64,000 bases of DNA from Mucilaginibacter achroorhodeus (GTDB lineage Bacteria; Bacteroidota; Bacteroidia; Sphingobacteriales; Sphingobacteriaceae). The translations under genes and the position numbers were made by a program. Below the pieces are notes generated by a model. It did not search any database and was not told where the DNA came from. It saw only the letters and a list, made by a program, of their open reading frames with translations. Location: NCBI RefSeq assembly GCF_007846095.1, contig NZ_VOEI01000002.1, positions 682,001-746,000 on the forward strand. The letters are read 5' to 3'. Below, one piece after another: positions 33,800-42,709 of this stretch; the first letter of the stretch is position 1, and each line of letters opens with the position of its first letter.

Positions 33800-36187
33800 T
33801 TAGAAGCTATAGTATAAGTTGAGGTTGGCAGTAGTGCCCACGCCCATGGCGTAGTCTGCATCCATGGCACGGTACTGGGCCACCACCGGGTAGTATGCTT
33901 TGTTAAATAAATTCTCGATACCCAAACCAGCCGAAAACTTTGTGTTGAACTTATAGTTAGCACCCAGGTTAAACAGGTTTATGGACTTAACCGGGCCTTC
34001 GCTATTGGCGTACAAGCCGTTTGAGCGTACAGCAAACCTGTCGCGGTTACCGGTATAGATCCAGTAAAGCTTAACGTCAAATTTATTATCAGAGCGGAAG
34101 CCTAAATAACCGGTAGCCTTTGGCGGTGCTATGCGTAAACCATTAAGGTATACCTGTGCCCCGTTAGGCTGCTTAGACTTACCCTCAACATAGGCGTAGC
34201 TGCCCCCTACCGACCATTGCTGACTTAAATTCACATCAGCAGTAAGCTCGTAGCCATGTACGTTCTCCGGTTCGCGCTGGGCAACCAATACACCGTTACC
34301 ATTGTCAACCAGGTTGGCACCCAGGTTTGACGTGCTGATATAATAAGCCGCCGTTAAATTAACGATGCCCAACCTGCTGCTAAAACCAGCCTCGTAATTG
34401 TTGGTGATAACCGGTTTGGTATTGATGGTTTCAATAGTGTTGCTTGTTGCACTCCTTAAGATCCGTCCCAGTTCGGTAATGGCAAAACCTTGGGAGAAAC
34501 TCACAAAGGGGTTAAATAGATCATACTTGTTGTAGCGTAAACCTGCGTTAAAGGTTGTAGCATTGTAAGGTATTTTACCGCCTGTAACCGGTATGCTGCC
34601 CTGGTTGTTAGGGCCTTTGGCAATAGTGCTGTAATCCTTAACTGTCACAGTTGCATTCTCGTAACGGATACCAGCCTTAAATACCAGGTTGGTTAATATA
34701 TCCAGTTTCATTTGTGCGTATGGCGCCAGGTTAACCATGTTCATATCAGGTATGTAAACGCGGCCATCGGTCAGGATCTGGTTGGTGCGGTCGTTCAGCA
34801 GGTCGAGGCCGTAGGTGACGTTGCCATCGCCCCAGTTACCCAGCTTCCAGGGTGTATTTAAGGTAAGGCGCACACCTTTTTTGTACGATTGTATCTTGGT
34901 TTGACCGGGGCCATACCATGCAGAACCCTGCGCTACATAGCGGTTCATGGATTGGAAACCGTTGTAGTATGCAGATAGATCAACTGATGAGTTGAGCGGT
35001 AATGCACGGTTTTGATAGGTTAGCAACACGTTGTGATTGTAAGGCGTGCCTGCAGATTCGCCGGGGTCATCTCCCTTTTGCCCAACCGAAGGCTTTACGC
35101 CGTACTTGCCAATCACGTTAACGTAATCGCTTTTTTGCGTGCTGGTGTAAAGGTTATAGGATGCAGTTACGTCGCTGTTATCATTTATTTTATAGTTGGA
35201 TTTTACAAATGCGTTATACGTTCTGCTTTGGCCCAAACCATCCGGCTGTGCATTCACATTTCCCTTAGCATCTTTTTGTACGCCGGTATAGTTCACCGTA
35301 CCGCTAACCACGTAAGAGAAACGATTTATATTACCCGAGAACATCTGCGAGAAACGGTAACCCAAAGTATTAGCCGGATGTACCACATTGCCGCTGATGC
35401 CCACGCTGGTAAGGCCTGTAAAGCTTTTGCCCGCTACCGGTTTTTTAGTTATAAAGTTGATGATACCACCTGCAGAACCATTTCCATAAATGGAGGTGGC
35501 GCCTTTAATTACTTCTACACGCTCGATCACTGCAGGATCGATCGTACGTATATCACGACTGCCATTCATCAATGGTGTTGATTGCGGTATACCGTCAATA
35601 AGCACTAAAACCTGCCTGCCGCGAAGAGTTTGGCCGGCGTTATTAGCCTTATTGGTTGCAACGCCCAGGCCCGGAATAGTATTGCCTAATATGGCCGCAA
35701 CAGATGGGTTAATATTCATTTGTTCTTTAACCTGGCGCTCATTGAGGATGCTAACCGATGAAGGTACTTCTTTAATACTTTCTGCTTTTCGGCCTGCGGT
35801 AACAACTACTTCTGATAATGAGTTTCCGGGTTGGAGGGTAAAGACTACGTCTAAACTCTGGCCGACGGCTACATCCACATTTTTGCTTGCCGTTTGGTAA
35901 CCTACCATGCTGGCTGTGATGGTGTATTTTCCAGGTTTAATATTGTTAGCTATAAATTTACCCTGTTCATCAGTATGGCCGCTTTTACCACCGGTAATAG
36001 TAATGGTTGCATAGCTTAACGGTGCGCCATCAAGGGTGGTGACAGTTATAGCCAGATCTGCTTTTGTATTTTCCTGCCCCAGAAGGCGGGCAGGTATCAT
36101 CATAGACACAATAAGCAATATTGATACGAGTAACAGATTTTTTAACGGAGTAGTATTAGTTTTTTGTTCGGCAGTGATATAAAGCAT
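33800..36187 (-). CDS. TonB-dependent outer-membrane receptor, siderophore type
   Basis: 795 aa. A signal region (about 15-40) precedes a carboxypeptidase-like domain (about 45-120, TVTTLDGAPLSYATITITGGKSGHTDEQGKF). The plug (about 130-235) contains EVVVTAGRKAES, VLVLIDGIPQ, VIERVEVIKGATSIYGNGSAGGIINFITK. A beta-barrel ends in a terminal Phe (LNLYYSF). The plug layout matches ferric-siderophore receptors. It imports a bulky ligand using TonB energy. No SusD partner is present, unlike glycan receptors. It is co-transcribed with the PepSY gene. It lies about 5 kb from the NRPS-PKS operon, but no hydroxamate- or catechol-forming genes accompany that operon, so a link is not supported. Confidence 0.92.
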   Translation of the reverse strand: MLYITAEQKTNTTPLKNLLLVSILLIVSMMIPARLLGQENTKADLAITVTTLDGAPLSYATITITGGKSGHTDEQGKFIANNIKPGKYTITASMVGYQTASKNVDVAVGQSLDVVFTLQPGNSLSEVVVTAGRKAESIKEVPSSVSILNERQVKEQMNINPSVAAILGNTIPGLGVATNKANNAGQTLRGRQVLVLIDGIPQSTPLMNGSRDIRTIDPAVIERVEVIKGATSIYGNGSAGGIINFITKKPVAGKSFTGLTSVGISGNVVHPANTLGYRFSQMFSGNINRFSYVVSGTVNYTGVQKDAKGNVNAQPDGLGQSRTYNAFVKSNYKINDNSDVTASYNLYTSTQKSDYVNVIGKYGVKPSVGQKGDDPGESAGTPYNHNVLLTYQNRALPLNSSVDLSAYYNGFQSMNRYVAQGSAWYGPGQTKIQSYKKGVRLTLNTPWKLGNWGDGNVTYGLDLLNDRTNQILTDGRVYIPDMNMVNLAPYAQMKLDILTNLVFKAGIRYENATVTVKDYSTIAKGPNNQGSIPVTGGKIPYNATTFNAGLRYNKYDLFNPFVSFSQGFAITELGRILRSATSNTIETINTKPVITNNYEAGFSSRLGIVNLTAAYYISTSNLGANLVDNGNGVLVAQREPENVHGYELTADVNLSQQWSVGGSYAYVEGKSKQPNGAQVYLNGLRIAPPKATGYLGFRSDNKFDVKLYWIYTGNRDRFAVRSNGLYANSEGPVKSINLFNLGANYKFNTKFSAGLGIENLFNKAYYPVVAQYRAMDADYAMGVGTTANLNLYYSF

Positions 36188-36317
36188 GGGCTTAGTACAA
36201 ATATTTCTGCGGCAAAAATAGTTTATTTAGACTAATTCCAAACAAAGAAATAAAAATAGGGTTATAGCCTGAGATAAACCCCTGATCAAAAATGATAAAA
36301 TATTAATTATAAGCTAT

Positions 36318-37742
36318 TTAACCAGCTGCGATATGATGCAGCATACCTTTAAAAATAAAGAAATGGAAAGGCAGCATGGCGTACCAATACAACCTGCCGG
36401 CAAGCCCCAGGGGCCTAAAGGTAGCCGTTTGTACTACGCAATTTTTATCATTTATCTTAAATTCGAGCCAGGCTTCGCCGGGTAGTTTCATTTCAGCGTA
36501 AAGCAGCAGGCGTTTTTCCTCTTTACTTACCAGTATCACCCGCCAAAAATCAAGCGCCTCCCCTACTGATGTTTCAGAAGCATTTTTACGACCACGCCTT
36601 AAGCCAACTCCTCCGAACAACTTATCAATAAAGCCCCTGAACTCCCATAGCCAGTTGGCGTAATACCAGCCGTTACGGCCACCAATAGCAAAGATCCTTT
36701 TTAGTGCGTCGTCGGTATTTTTCGTTTTTTCGGTCTGTTTGTTTTTAAACACACCAAACTTTGGTACCTCTATATGCTTTGACAAACCTTTGCGGAAGAT
36801 CTGGCTGTTTCCCGCATCATTCCAACTGGAGAGAACGAGATTCTGCTCTATTTTTTCAAACGCCATTTTTATGGCTTCCTCGTAAGGTATCAAATGAACG
36901 TGCAGTTTTTCAGGTAGTTCATTAGCCCCTCCTATCACATCAACCTTCATGCTGTCTACCAGGTTTTTAGCCAATGGGTAAGCCGTTGAGGTAACAAAGT
37001 ACAACCAGTAAGATGATAAGCGGGGCGTAAATACCGGCACAGTAATAATCTTGCGTTTCAACTTACGTACTTTGGCAAAACGCTCAAGCATTTGTTTGTA
37101 AGTAAGCGTATCCGGCCCGTAAATGTCAAAGTGTTTGTCGTAAGTGAAATCCTTACCCAGTACGCCGCTTAAGAACTGTATAACATTGCGTATAGCTATA
37201 GGCTGGCACTTTGTTTTTATCCATTTTGGAGCGATCATAAACGGCAGCTTTTCCACCAGATCACGAATGATCTCGAACGATGCGCTTCCTGAGCCTACAA
37301 TAATGCCAGCCCTTAAGGCTGTTACCGGCACTTTGCTTTTACGCAACTCGTCTTCCACAGCTTTGCGGCTGGCCAGGTGCTTACTCAGATGCTCTTCATT
37401 AACTATACCGCCTAAGTAGATGATCTGCTTAGCTTTAGTTTTATCCAGTAATGCCACAAAATTTTGGGCAGATTTACGTTCCTCTTTACTAAAATCGCCC
37501 CCGCTCATATTCATGGAGTGTACAAGATAGTATGCGGCGTCGATGTCTTTAGGGCAGTCGTCAAAACTTTTAGGTTTCATCAGGTCTCCCTCAAATACGG
37601 TCACCGAGCCGGGCTTGTACCTTTTGGTATCAAAGCGATACTTATCACGCACCACGCAAATAACATGATGACCTTCATCTATCAACGCCGGTAAAAGCCT
37701 GCGGCCTATGTAACCGGTTGCACCTGTGAGCAGTATCTTCAT
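36318..37742 (-). CDS. SDR-fold NAD(P)-binding protein with DUF2867 domain
   Basis: 474 aa. The Rossmann start ILLTGATGYIGRRLLPALIDEGHHV has the atypical SDR TGATGYIG motif, followed by YLVHSMN and IIYLGGI. The C-terminal about 180 residues are a DUF2867 domain (WRVILVSKEEKRLLLYAEMKLPGEAWLEF, then FRPLGLAGRLYWYAMLPFHFFIFKGM). This fusion is common in Bacteroidota and Proteobacteria, without a settled function. The end looks weakly membrane-associated. It is monocistronic, with about 130 bp to the next gene on either strand. Confidence 0.8.
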   Translation of the reverse strand: MKILLTGATGYIGRRLLPALIDEGHHVICVVRDKYRFDTKRYKPGSVTVFEGDLMKPKSFDDCPKDIDAAYYLVHSMNMSGGDFSKEERKSAQNFVALLDKTKAKQIIYLGGIVNEEHLSKHLASRKAVEDELRKSKVPVTALRAGIIVGSGSASFEIIRDLVEKLPFMIAPKWIKTKCQPIAIRNVIQFLSGVLGKDFTYDKHFDIYGPDTLTYKQMLERFAKVRKLKRKIITVPVFTPRLSSYWLYFVTSTAYPLAKNLVDSMKVDVIGGANELPEKLHVHLIPYEEAIKMAFEKIEQNLVLSSWNDAGNSQIFRKGLSKHIEVPKFGVFKNKQTEKTKNTDDALKRIFAIGGRNGWYYANWLWEFRGFIDKLFGGVGLRRGRKNASETSVGEALDFWRVILVSKEEKRLLLYAEMKLPGEAWLEFKINDKNCVVQTATFRPLGLAGRLYWYAMLPFHFFIFKGMLHHIAAG

Positions 37743-38095
37743 ATTTCACTAACAGCGCGCAGGTTTAAATGTTCGATGGGAAGACTTAGCCGGTTGCCAT
37801 TTGCAGATCAATATTAGAACTTTCAAGTGTCTAAGTATGCTGCATCATATGTGGCGCAGCTAATACTCCCTTACGGAATAACATTTTCTGTATATGCAAA
37901 TACGGTTTAACACTATGCAAATTTGCATCAATATTAATTGTAGGTTATTCCCTAAAATTGAATTAAACCTATGTGACTAAATTTTTCCCTTCAGGCAATA
38001 GATATTAGAGACTGATTAGAGAAAGATAAAATATGAATGCTTAAGCACTAAAAGCATTAAATATTAAACCAATTTTTAACTTATAATAAACCATT
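37743..38095. other. AT-rich noncoding gap with divergent promoters
   Basis: 353 bp between the minus-strand SDR gene and the plus-strand GH18-like gene. It must hold both promoters. It contains ATTTGCATATGCAAAT-like half-sites (GTATATGCAAATACG, TATGCAAATTTGCATC near 37893-37930) but no hairpin terminator, RNA gene or credible frame. Confidence 0.5.
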
Positions 38096-39499
38096 ATGAA
38101 AAAAATGTACCCACTGCAGTTGGCGGCTTTTGGCTGCCTGCTGATGTTCAATGCTGCTTGCAGAAAAGATAAAACTTTAAGCAACCTATCACCAGGTAAA
38201 TCTGCTGAAGATATGGGAGCTAATGCTAAATTTTCGCGGTTATCAACGCAGGCTTTACCAGCTGCGGGGCAAAACAAAGTTGCTTATTATGCATTTGACG
38301 TAACGCCTGCAAAACAGGGCGTTTTACCCTTAACTACCTTTACCGATAAAGCCAACGTTGTAGTGATTTTTGAAGGTACATTATGGGAACTGGCAGATAC
38401 CGTACATTACAATTCGGGATGGATGCAAAACGCTTACTACAAGAACAAAAGGCAGATTTTACAGGATATTCAAACGCTCCGGTCAAGGGGTGTAAAGGTA
38501 TTGATGAATGTTGATGATGCTTCTTCATGGAGCACAGCAACCCCGTTTACCACGTATAACGGAACAGCTTATAATTACACTCAATTTGCATCTTTTGTAA
38601 ATGATTGCGTAAATACTGTAGGGCTTGATGGTATTTCGCTGGATGTTGAGCATAACGCTACAGATAATACTAATTACCGCAACCTGATCAAAGAATTAGG
38701 TAAGTACTTTGGGCCGCTTTCAACCAACAGCACAACAAAAATGTATTTAGGTGCCTTTTATGACGGTGGTGCTCCTGGCCCTATTTTCCGCGAAACTGCC
38801 TTAAGCCAGTACCTTAATTTTGTAATGGATATGGGTTACTTTGAAGATAACACTTCAAGGTTTAATTACTGGGCAAACACACTTGGCAATGCCAAGCTAA
38901 TGCTTGGCATGTCCTATGATGACAATAGCCAATCGAGCGCTGTCGCGCAGGCCCAATGGCACCCAAGCCCGGATAAGGCAGGCATAATGGTATTTGCAGC
39001 CAACAAAAATAAAACCTACAGTGATGCCATATTTACCGCCCTGGATGGTGGCACAACTACTACAACCGCCCCTTCGGGCGCAGATCTGACCGATTACTCA
39101 GGCACGCTAAGCGCACAGTATCAAACCGGGTCGCCGTCAGGTGAAGAGTATACCATGCTTATCGATAATAATACTGCCACTAAATACTTAACGCAGCATG
39201 CTTCTGGCTGGGTGCAATTTAAACCAAATGTAGCTGCAACGGTGGTTAAATATACCATTACCTCGGCTAATGACGTTCCGGCCCGCGATCCGAAGAATTG
39301 GACGTTACAAGGATCTAACAACGGAACCACCTGGACCACGCTTGACACAAAGACAAATCAATCCTTTGCATCGCGCTTCCTGAAACAAACCTATACCATA
39401 AGCAATACAACCAGCTACGCGTATTACCGGCTTAATGTTACTTCAGTACAATCAGGTTCTATCCTACAATTCTCCGAGTGGGAATTATTCCGCAATTGA
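38096..39499 (+). CDS. GH18-like endoglycosidase lipoprotein with discoidin domain
   Basis: 467 aa. A lipoprotein signal (LLMFNAACRK) predicts a surface or periplasmic anchor. The catalytic barrel (about 60-315) contains LDGISLDVEH at about 182-191. GH18 enzymes read DGxDxDxE here; the acid Glu and the Asp two residues before it are kept, while the first inner Asp is Ser. The layout resembles bacterial endo-beta-N-acetylglucosaminidases. A C-terminal F5/8 type C domain (about 335-467, DLTDYSGTLSAQYQTGSPSGEE ... FSEWELF) should bind glycan. It probably cuts N-glycans or chitin-like chains. It is a single gene with its own terminator. Confidence 0.78.
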   Translation: MKKMYPLQLAAFGCLLMFNAACRKDKTLSNLSPGKSAEDMGANAKFSRLSTQALPAAGQNKVAYYAFDVTPAKQGVLPLTTFTDKANVVVIFEGTLWELADTVHYNSGWMQNAYYKNKRQILQDIQTLRSRGVKVLMNVDDASSWSTATPFTTYNGTAYNYTQFASFVNDCVNTVGLDGISLDVEHNATDNTNYRNLIKELGKYFGPLSTNSTTKMYLGAFYDGGAPGPIFRETALSQYLNFVMDMGYFEDNTSRFNYWANTLGNAKLMLGMSYDDNSQSSAVAQAQWHPSPDKAGIMVFAANKNKTYSDAIFTALDGGTTTTTAPSGADLTDYSGTLSAQYQTGSPSGEEYTMLIDNNTATKYLTQHASGWVQFKPNVAATVVKYTITSANDVPARDPKNWTLQGSNNGTTWTTLDTKTNQSFASRFLKQTYTISNTTSYAYYRLNVTSVQSGSILQFSEWELFRN

Positions 39500-39526
39500 T
39501 TTACCTTGATCTGATAGGTCAATATT

Positions 39527-39563
39527 TAAAAGCCGCTTTAAAATTGATTAAAGCGGCTTTTAT
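39527..39563 (+). terminator. Terminator after the GH18-like gene
   Basis: TAAAAGCCGCTTTA and TAAAGCGGCTTTTA form a perfect stem around an 8-base loop. The 3' arm ends in TTTTA. Confidence 0.85.
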
Positions 39564-39802
39564 GTGTTGTTTTAATCCATTTGGATTATGACAGCGTTTT
39601 GGATAAGACAACAATTTAGATAATACAACAATGGCTTTATCACTAAGGCGCCAAGTTAATTTATGACCCATAGTGTAGAAGAGCATACGTGTAAAAGAAA
39701 AGCTACAATTTAAGCCTGTAGCCTTTCATTATGTCACCCCGAGTGAGTTTCTCAAAATGCGGCGCAATAATTTTTGTTTTAAAAGACCTAAAACAGTTGA
39801 TC
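39564..39802. other. Noncoding gap, possible degraded repeat
   Basis: About 240 bp with no credible frame. GTCACCCCGAGTGAGTTTCTC near 39733 looks like a decayed copy of the GTCATTCTGAGC repeat family. Confidence 0.35.
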
Positions 39803-39842
39803 ATTAAAAACCCTCTAAATAAGCTATTTAGAGAGTTTTTTG
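39803..39842 (-). terminator. Hairpin terminator downstream of tRNA-Arg
   Basis: CTCTAAATA and TATTTAGAG form a perfect 9-bp stem with a 3-base loop, flanked by A- and T-runs on both sides. It can act in either direction; the minus-strand tRNA just upstream is the likely client. Confidence 0.75.
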
Positions 39843-39865
39843 TATATCTTGAGGGTAACATTAAG

Positions 39866-39939
<74 letters not shown>

Positions 39940-40013
39940 ATCGCAAAATTTTTCGCGGTGCAAATATGCAAAAACAGGTTGGATTAGGCAATAGCCTGGT
40001 TCATAATAAGCAA

Positions 40014-40421
40014 TTATTTATCGCAGGTGAAGAAAGTCTCCACAAGTTCTGCCACCCGCCTATCAATATTCACAGGTAGACAGATCTGGTGTGGCTGCAC
40101 ATAGCCCTGTATATTTTTTAATCCATCCGGACCATTTGTTTTAAAAGACATCGTCCACGTATCAAATTGGCGCTCTGTAATCGGCTGCTCTGCAAGCTTT
40201 ATAACTGCTGTATTATTAGTGTCGTTTTCTATATTGTCAAATAGTTTTGTAACATATTGCCTGTTCCCCTCTATAACACCCATAAAAACACCATTATTAT
40301 ATAATAATAAACCGGTTATACCAAAATCTGAATTGCGTAACTGGCTTTTTACAAGCAGGTCTTTGAGTTCATTTGTGGTTAAAAGGGTGGCAGCGGCACT
40401 TATATAAACTGTATACAGCAT
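40014..40421 (-). CDS. BLUF-domain protein lacking the photoactive glutamine
   Basis: 135 aa, a stand-alone BLUF domain. Aligned to AppA, Tyr6 (VYIS) and Asn30 (RNSDFGITGLLLY) keep the flavin hydrogen-bond partners, and the distal Trp is present (FDTWTMSF). The segment that normally reads FxQxLEG is FMGVIEG, so the essential Gln is Gly48. BLUF proteins bind FAD and signal blue light through a hydrogen-bond switch needing that Gln. This one may bind flavin without normal photochemistry. It has no effector domain. It lies between tRNA-Arg and a long noncoding stretch. Confidence 0.85.
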   Translation of the reverse strand: MLYTVYISAAATLLTTNELKDLLVKSQLRNSDFGITGLLLYNNGVFMGVIEGNRQYVTKLFDNIENDTNNTAVIKLAEQPITERQFDTWTMSFKTNGPDGLKNIQGYVQPHQICLPVNIDRRVAELVETFFTCDK

Positions 40422-40830
40422 AGATAACTTTTCATGAAAATTTGCATTGGGGCGCCAAAATTATAAATTGACATACGTATTCAAAAATAAAGCCAAGGCT
40501 TTAAACAAGTTAAATCAGATGACAGGTTTAAGAGGTGGGATTCGCTGTTTTTAGCAGCGGGTAACATTGGCAAATACGGTATGAAGATAACTAACGTAAA
40601 AAAATATCGCAAATAAATTATTATCAAAATATTGTATATAATTGTAACCTGTAACAAGCTTGCATTTTTTGCAAAATTGATATTATAACCAAAAATTTGT
40701 TGAGAGGAGAATTTTCTTGGTACAAGGCATTCGCCAGGTACTTATCAGCATCAAAAATATTTCATTTTGAGCTTCAAACAAAAGTTTATTCACTGTGTAT
40801 CAGATTTTTACTTTTTTAAATAATTTAGTG
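40422..40830. other. Long AT-rich noncoding stretch
   Basis: About 410 bp between the BLUF gene start and the kinase promoter. No frame, RNA fold or repeat stands out. It contains the BLUF promoter on the minus strand close to 40422-40500. Confidence 0.5.
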
Positions 40831-40861
40831 TTTTATTTACAATAAGTTAATCATACTTTTA
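40831..40861 (+). promoter_or_regulatory. Bacteroidota-type promoter of the BadF-family kinase gene
   Basis: TTTT, then a 19-base spacer, then TACTTTTA, matching the TTTG / TAnnTTTG consensus with correct spacing. It lies 22 bases before the ATG at 40884. Confidence 0.45.
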
Positions 40862-40883
40862 GCCAATTTTAAAAACTTATTTT

Positions 40884-41744
40884 ATGATCATAATTGCTGA
40901 CGGTGGCTCTACCAAAACCAATTGGTGTTTAGTTACCGAAGATGGTAAAAAGGTGTATTTCAATACCGAAGGATATAATCCGTACTTCTCAAACACAGAA
41001 TACATTATCCAGTCTTTAAAAGAAAGCCTGCCTACAGACCTGAACAAAGGAGAAATCACAGAAGTTAATTACTACGGCGCCGGTTGCTCAACACCCGAGA
41101 TGCGTAAGGTTGTTGAAGATGCCATGCAAGTGGTTTTCGATAAATCTAAAGTAAACATTGGACACGATCTGCTTGCTGCTGCACGCGCTTTGCTTGGCAA
41201 TGAAGAAGGTTTTGCCGCCATATTAGGCACAGGTACAAACACCTGCCTGTACAATGGCCGCGAAATTACCCATAATATTGACTCAGGTGCTTACATCCTT
41301 GGTGATGAAGGAAGCGGCTGTTACATCGGCAAAAAATTATTAATCGATTACCTGCGCGGCTACATGCCTGAGGCGGTACGCAAAATTTTCTGGGAAGAGT
41401 TTAAACTTACCCCTGATGATATTAACGAGATAGTTTACACCCAACCGCGTGCAAACCGTTTCTGCGCAAGCTTTAGCAAATTTGTTTACGATAACAACGT
41501 AAACATTGAGTATTCGCGTAACCTTGTACGTACGTCTTTTGTTGATTTCTTTAACAACCTGGTTAAACATTACCCGGATTATCAACGCTATACGTTTAAC
41601 TGTATAGGTTCTGTTGGTTACAATTTCCGTAACGTACTTGAAGAGGTTTGTGTTGAAAACGGCATGACCGTTGGCAGCATCATCCGCTCTCCTATAGATA
41701 ATTTGGTTAAATACCACCTGCAAGCTGCCTCTACTAAAGCGTAG
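40884..41744 (+). CDS. BadF/BadG-family ATPase, GlcNAc-kinase-like
   Basis: 286 aa in the ASKHA fold. Phosphate-1 loop DGGSTKTNW at residues 5-13, GAGCSTPEM near 65, catalytic-type IGHDLLAAARAL near 92, and the second phosphate loop ILGTGTNTCLYNG near 113 followed by DEGSGCYIGKKLL. Bacterial members with these features phosphorylate N-acetylglucosamine or MurNAc-type sugars with ATP in the cytoplasm. The gene has its own promoter and a pair of hairpins downstream. About 2 kb on, a paralogue without the phosphate loop sits between pfkA and gap, so the two may share a regulatory or metabolic role. Confidence 0.82.
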   Translation: MIIIADGGSTKTNWCLVTEDGKKVYFNTEGYNPYFSNTEYIIQSLKESLPTDLNKGEITEVNYYGAGCSTPEMRKVVEDAMQVVFDKSKVNIGHDLLAAARALLGNEEGFAAILGTGTNTCLYNGREITHNIDSGAYILGDEGSGCYIGKKLLIDYLRGYMPEAVRKIFWEEFKLTPDDINEIVYTQPRANRFCASFSKFVYDNNVNIEYSRNLVRTSFVDFFNNLVKHYPDYQRYTFNCIGSVGYNFRNVLEEVCVENGMTVGSIIRSPIDNLVKYHLQAASTKA

Positions 41745-41754
41745 TTTGATCAGA

Positions 41755-41842
41755 ATCCGGATGTCTTGATTCAAGAGAAAAGACATCCGGATGTTTAATA
41801 ATATAAAAGCCGCCTGTTTTAAACAGGCGGCTTTCTTTTTCT
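41755..41842 (+). terminator. Two tandem hairpins after the kinase gene
   Basis: The first hairpin has arms ATCCGGATGTCT and AGACATCCGGAT (41755-41793). The second has arms AAAGCCGCCTGTTT and AAACAGGCGGCTTT (41806-41834) followed by CTTTTTCTT. The second is a textbook terminator; together they could also end the convergent minus-strand Nudix transcript. Confidence 0.85.
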
Positions 41843-41884
41843 TACTATCTTCTTGATCCCTGACTCTTGACCTCTTGGAGCTCT

Positions 41885-42580
41885 TTAGCTATCCAGGTTC
41901 AATTCGTTCTGGAATATCTTGGTGTATTTACGGCGGTCAAACTTGTAAAGTTTCGCAGCGCGATATGATACGCCTTTTTGCTTTTCGTCCAGCTCTTTCA
42001 GGAAACCATAGCTCAGCATCTTTTTACGGAAGTTGCGTTTATCCAACTTTTTGTTAAGCACGGCCTCATAAAGGGATTGCAGTTGGGTAAGTGTAAACTT
42101 CTCGGGCAGCAACTCAAACGCAATAGGCTGATAATTTAAACGGCGACGCAGTTTATTAAACCCTGTCTGGAAGATCTCGGTATGGTCAAACGCCAATTTT
42201 GGCAATTCATTAACGGGATGCCAGAAAGCGCTTTTAGCATATTGTGTAATGGGCTTCAGTTCTTTTTGCCCGTTAATACGTATTAATGCATAGTAGGCTA
42301 CAGTGATCACACGACCTTGGGGGTGGCGGTTCACTTCGCCGAAGGTGTGGAACTGCTGCATGTGCAGGTCGCGCAGGCCGGTAAGTTCATACAATATCCG
42401 CTCGGCAGCATTATCAATACTTTCGTCCTGCTCCACAATATAGCCGGGCAATGCAAGCCAGTCTTTGTAAGGCTCCTCATTTCGCTCAATAAGCAATATT
42501 TTCAACTCCCCCGCTTCAAATCCAAATATGACACAGTCTATCGAGAATACGGAGTTAAACGTAGGTAACTTAACTTCCAA
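41885..42580 (-). CDS. NrtR-type transcription regulator with Nudix domain
   Basis: 231 aa. The N-terminal Nudix fold (about 10-145) has LLIERNEEPYKDWLALPGY, but the Nudix box reads AERILYELTGL where REUXEEXGU is required, so the catalytic Arg-Glu and Glu-Glu pairs are incomplete. The C-terminal winged helix (about 150-225) contains FTLTQLQSLYEAVLNKKLDKRNFRKKML, typical of NrtR-like repressors that sense a nucleotide or sugar-phosphate. It is divergent from pfkA, with about 130 bp between, so it probably controls the pfkA-gap operon and perhaps the flanking kinase. The best start is a TTG at 42580; no ATG is available before a stop upstream. Confidence 0.82.
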   Translation of the reverse strand: MEVKLPTFNSVFSIDCVIFGFEAGELKILLIERNEEPYKDWLALPGYIVEQDESIDNAAERILYELTGLRDLHMQQFHTFGEVNRHPQGRVITVAYYALIRINGQKELKPITQYAKSAFWHPVNELPKLAFDHTEIFQTGFNKLRRRLNYQPIAFELLPEKFTLTQLQSLYEAVLNKKLDKRNFRKKMLSYGFLKELDEKQKGVSYRAAKLYKFDRRKYTKIFQNELNLDS

Positions 42581-42655
42581 TGTTGGTTTAATTTTAGGTT
42601 TATTGGTCTAAGATAATTGTTAAATCTTATTGTAAAAATAAAAAATAAATTTAAT

Positions 42656-42672
42656 GGTGTAAATCTGACACC
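42656..42672. promoter_or_regulatory. Small palindrome upstream of pfkA, possible operator
   Basis: GGTGTAAATCTGACACC has 5-base arms around a 7-base centre. It lies 38 bases before the pfkA ATG in the gap shared with the divergent Nudix-type regulator. It is an operator candidate only by position and symmetry. Confidence 0.25.
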
Positions 42673-42709
42673 TTATATTCGCACTACAATTTACTTGAGT
42701 AAAGAGAAG

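Noticed and set aside
35033..35581. 182-codon plus-strand frame inside the TonB receptor gene
   Set aside because: It is antisense to the intact receptor plug and early barrel, with composition typical of a shadow frame.
37893..37930. TATGCAAAT half-sites as a regulatory operator
   Set aside because: They are short, AT-rich and irregular, and could arise by chance in this gap.
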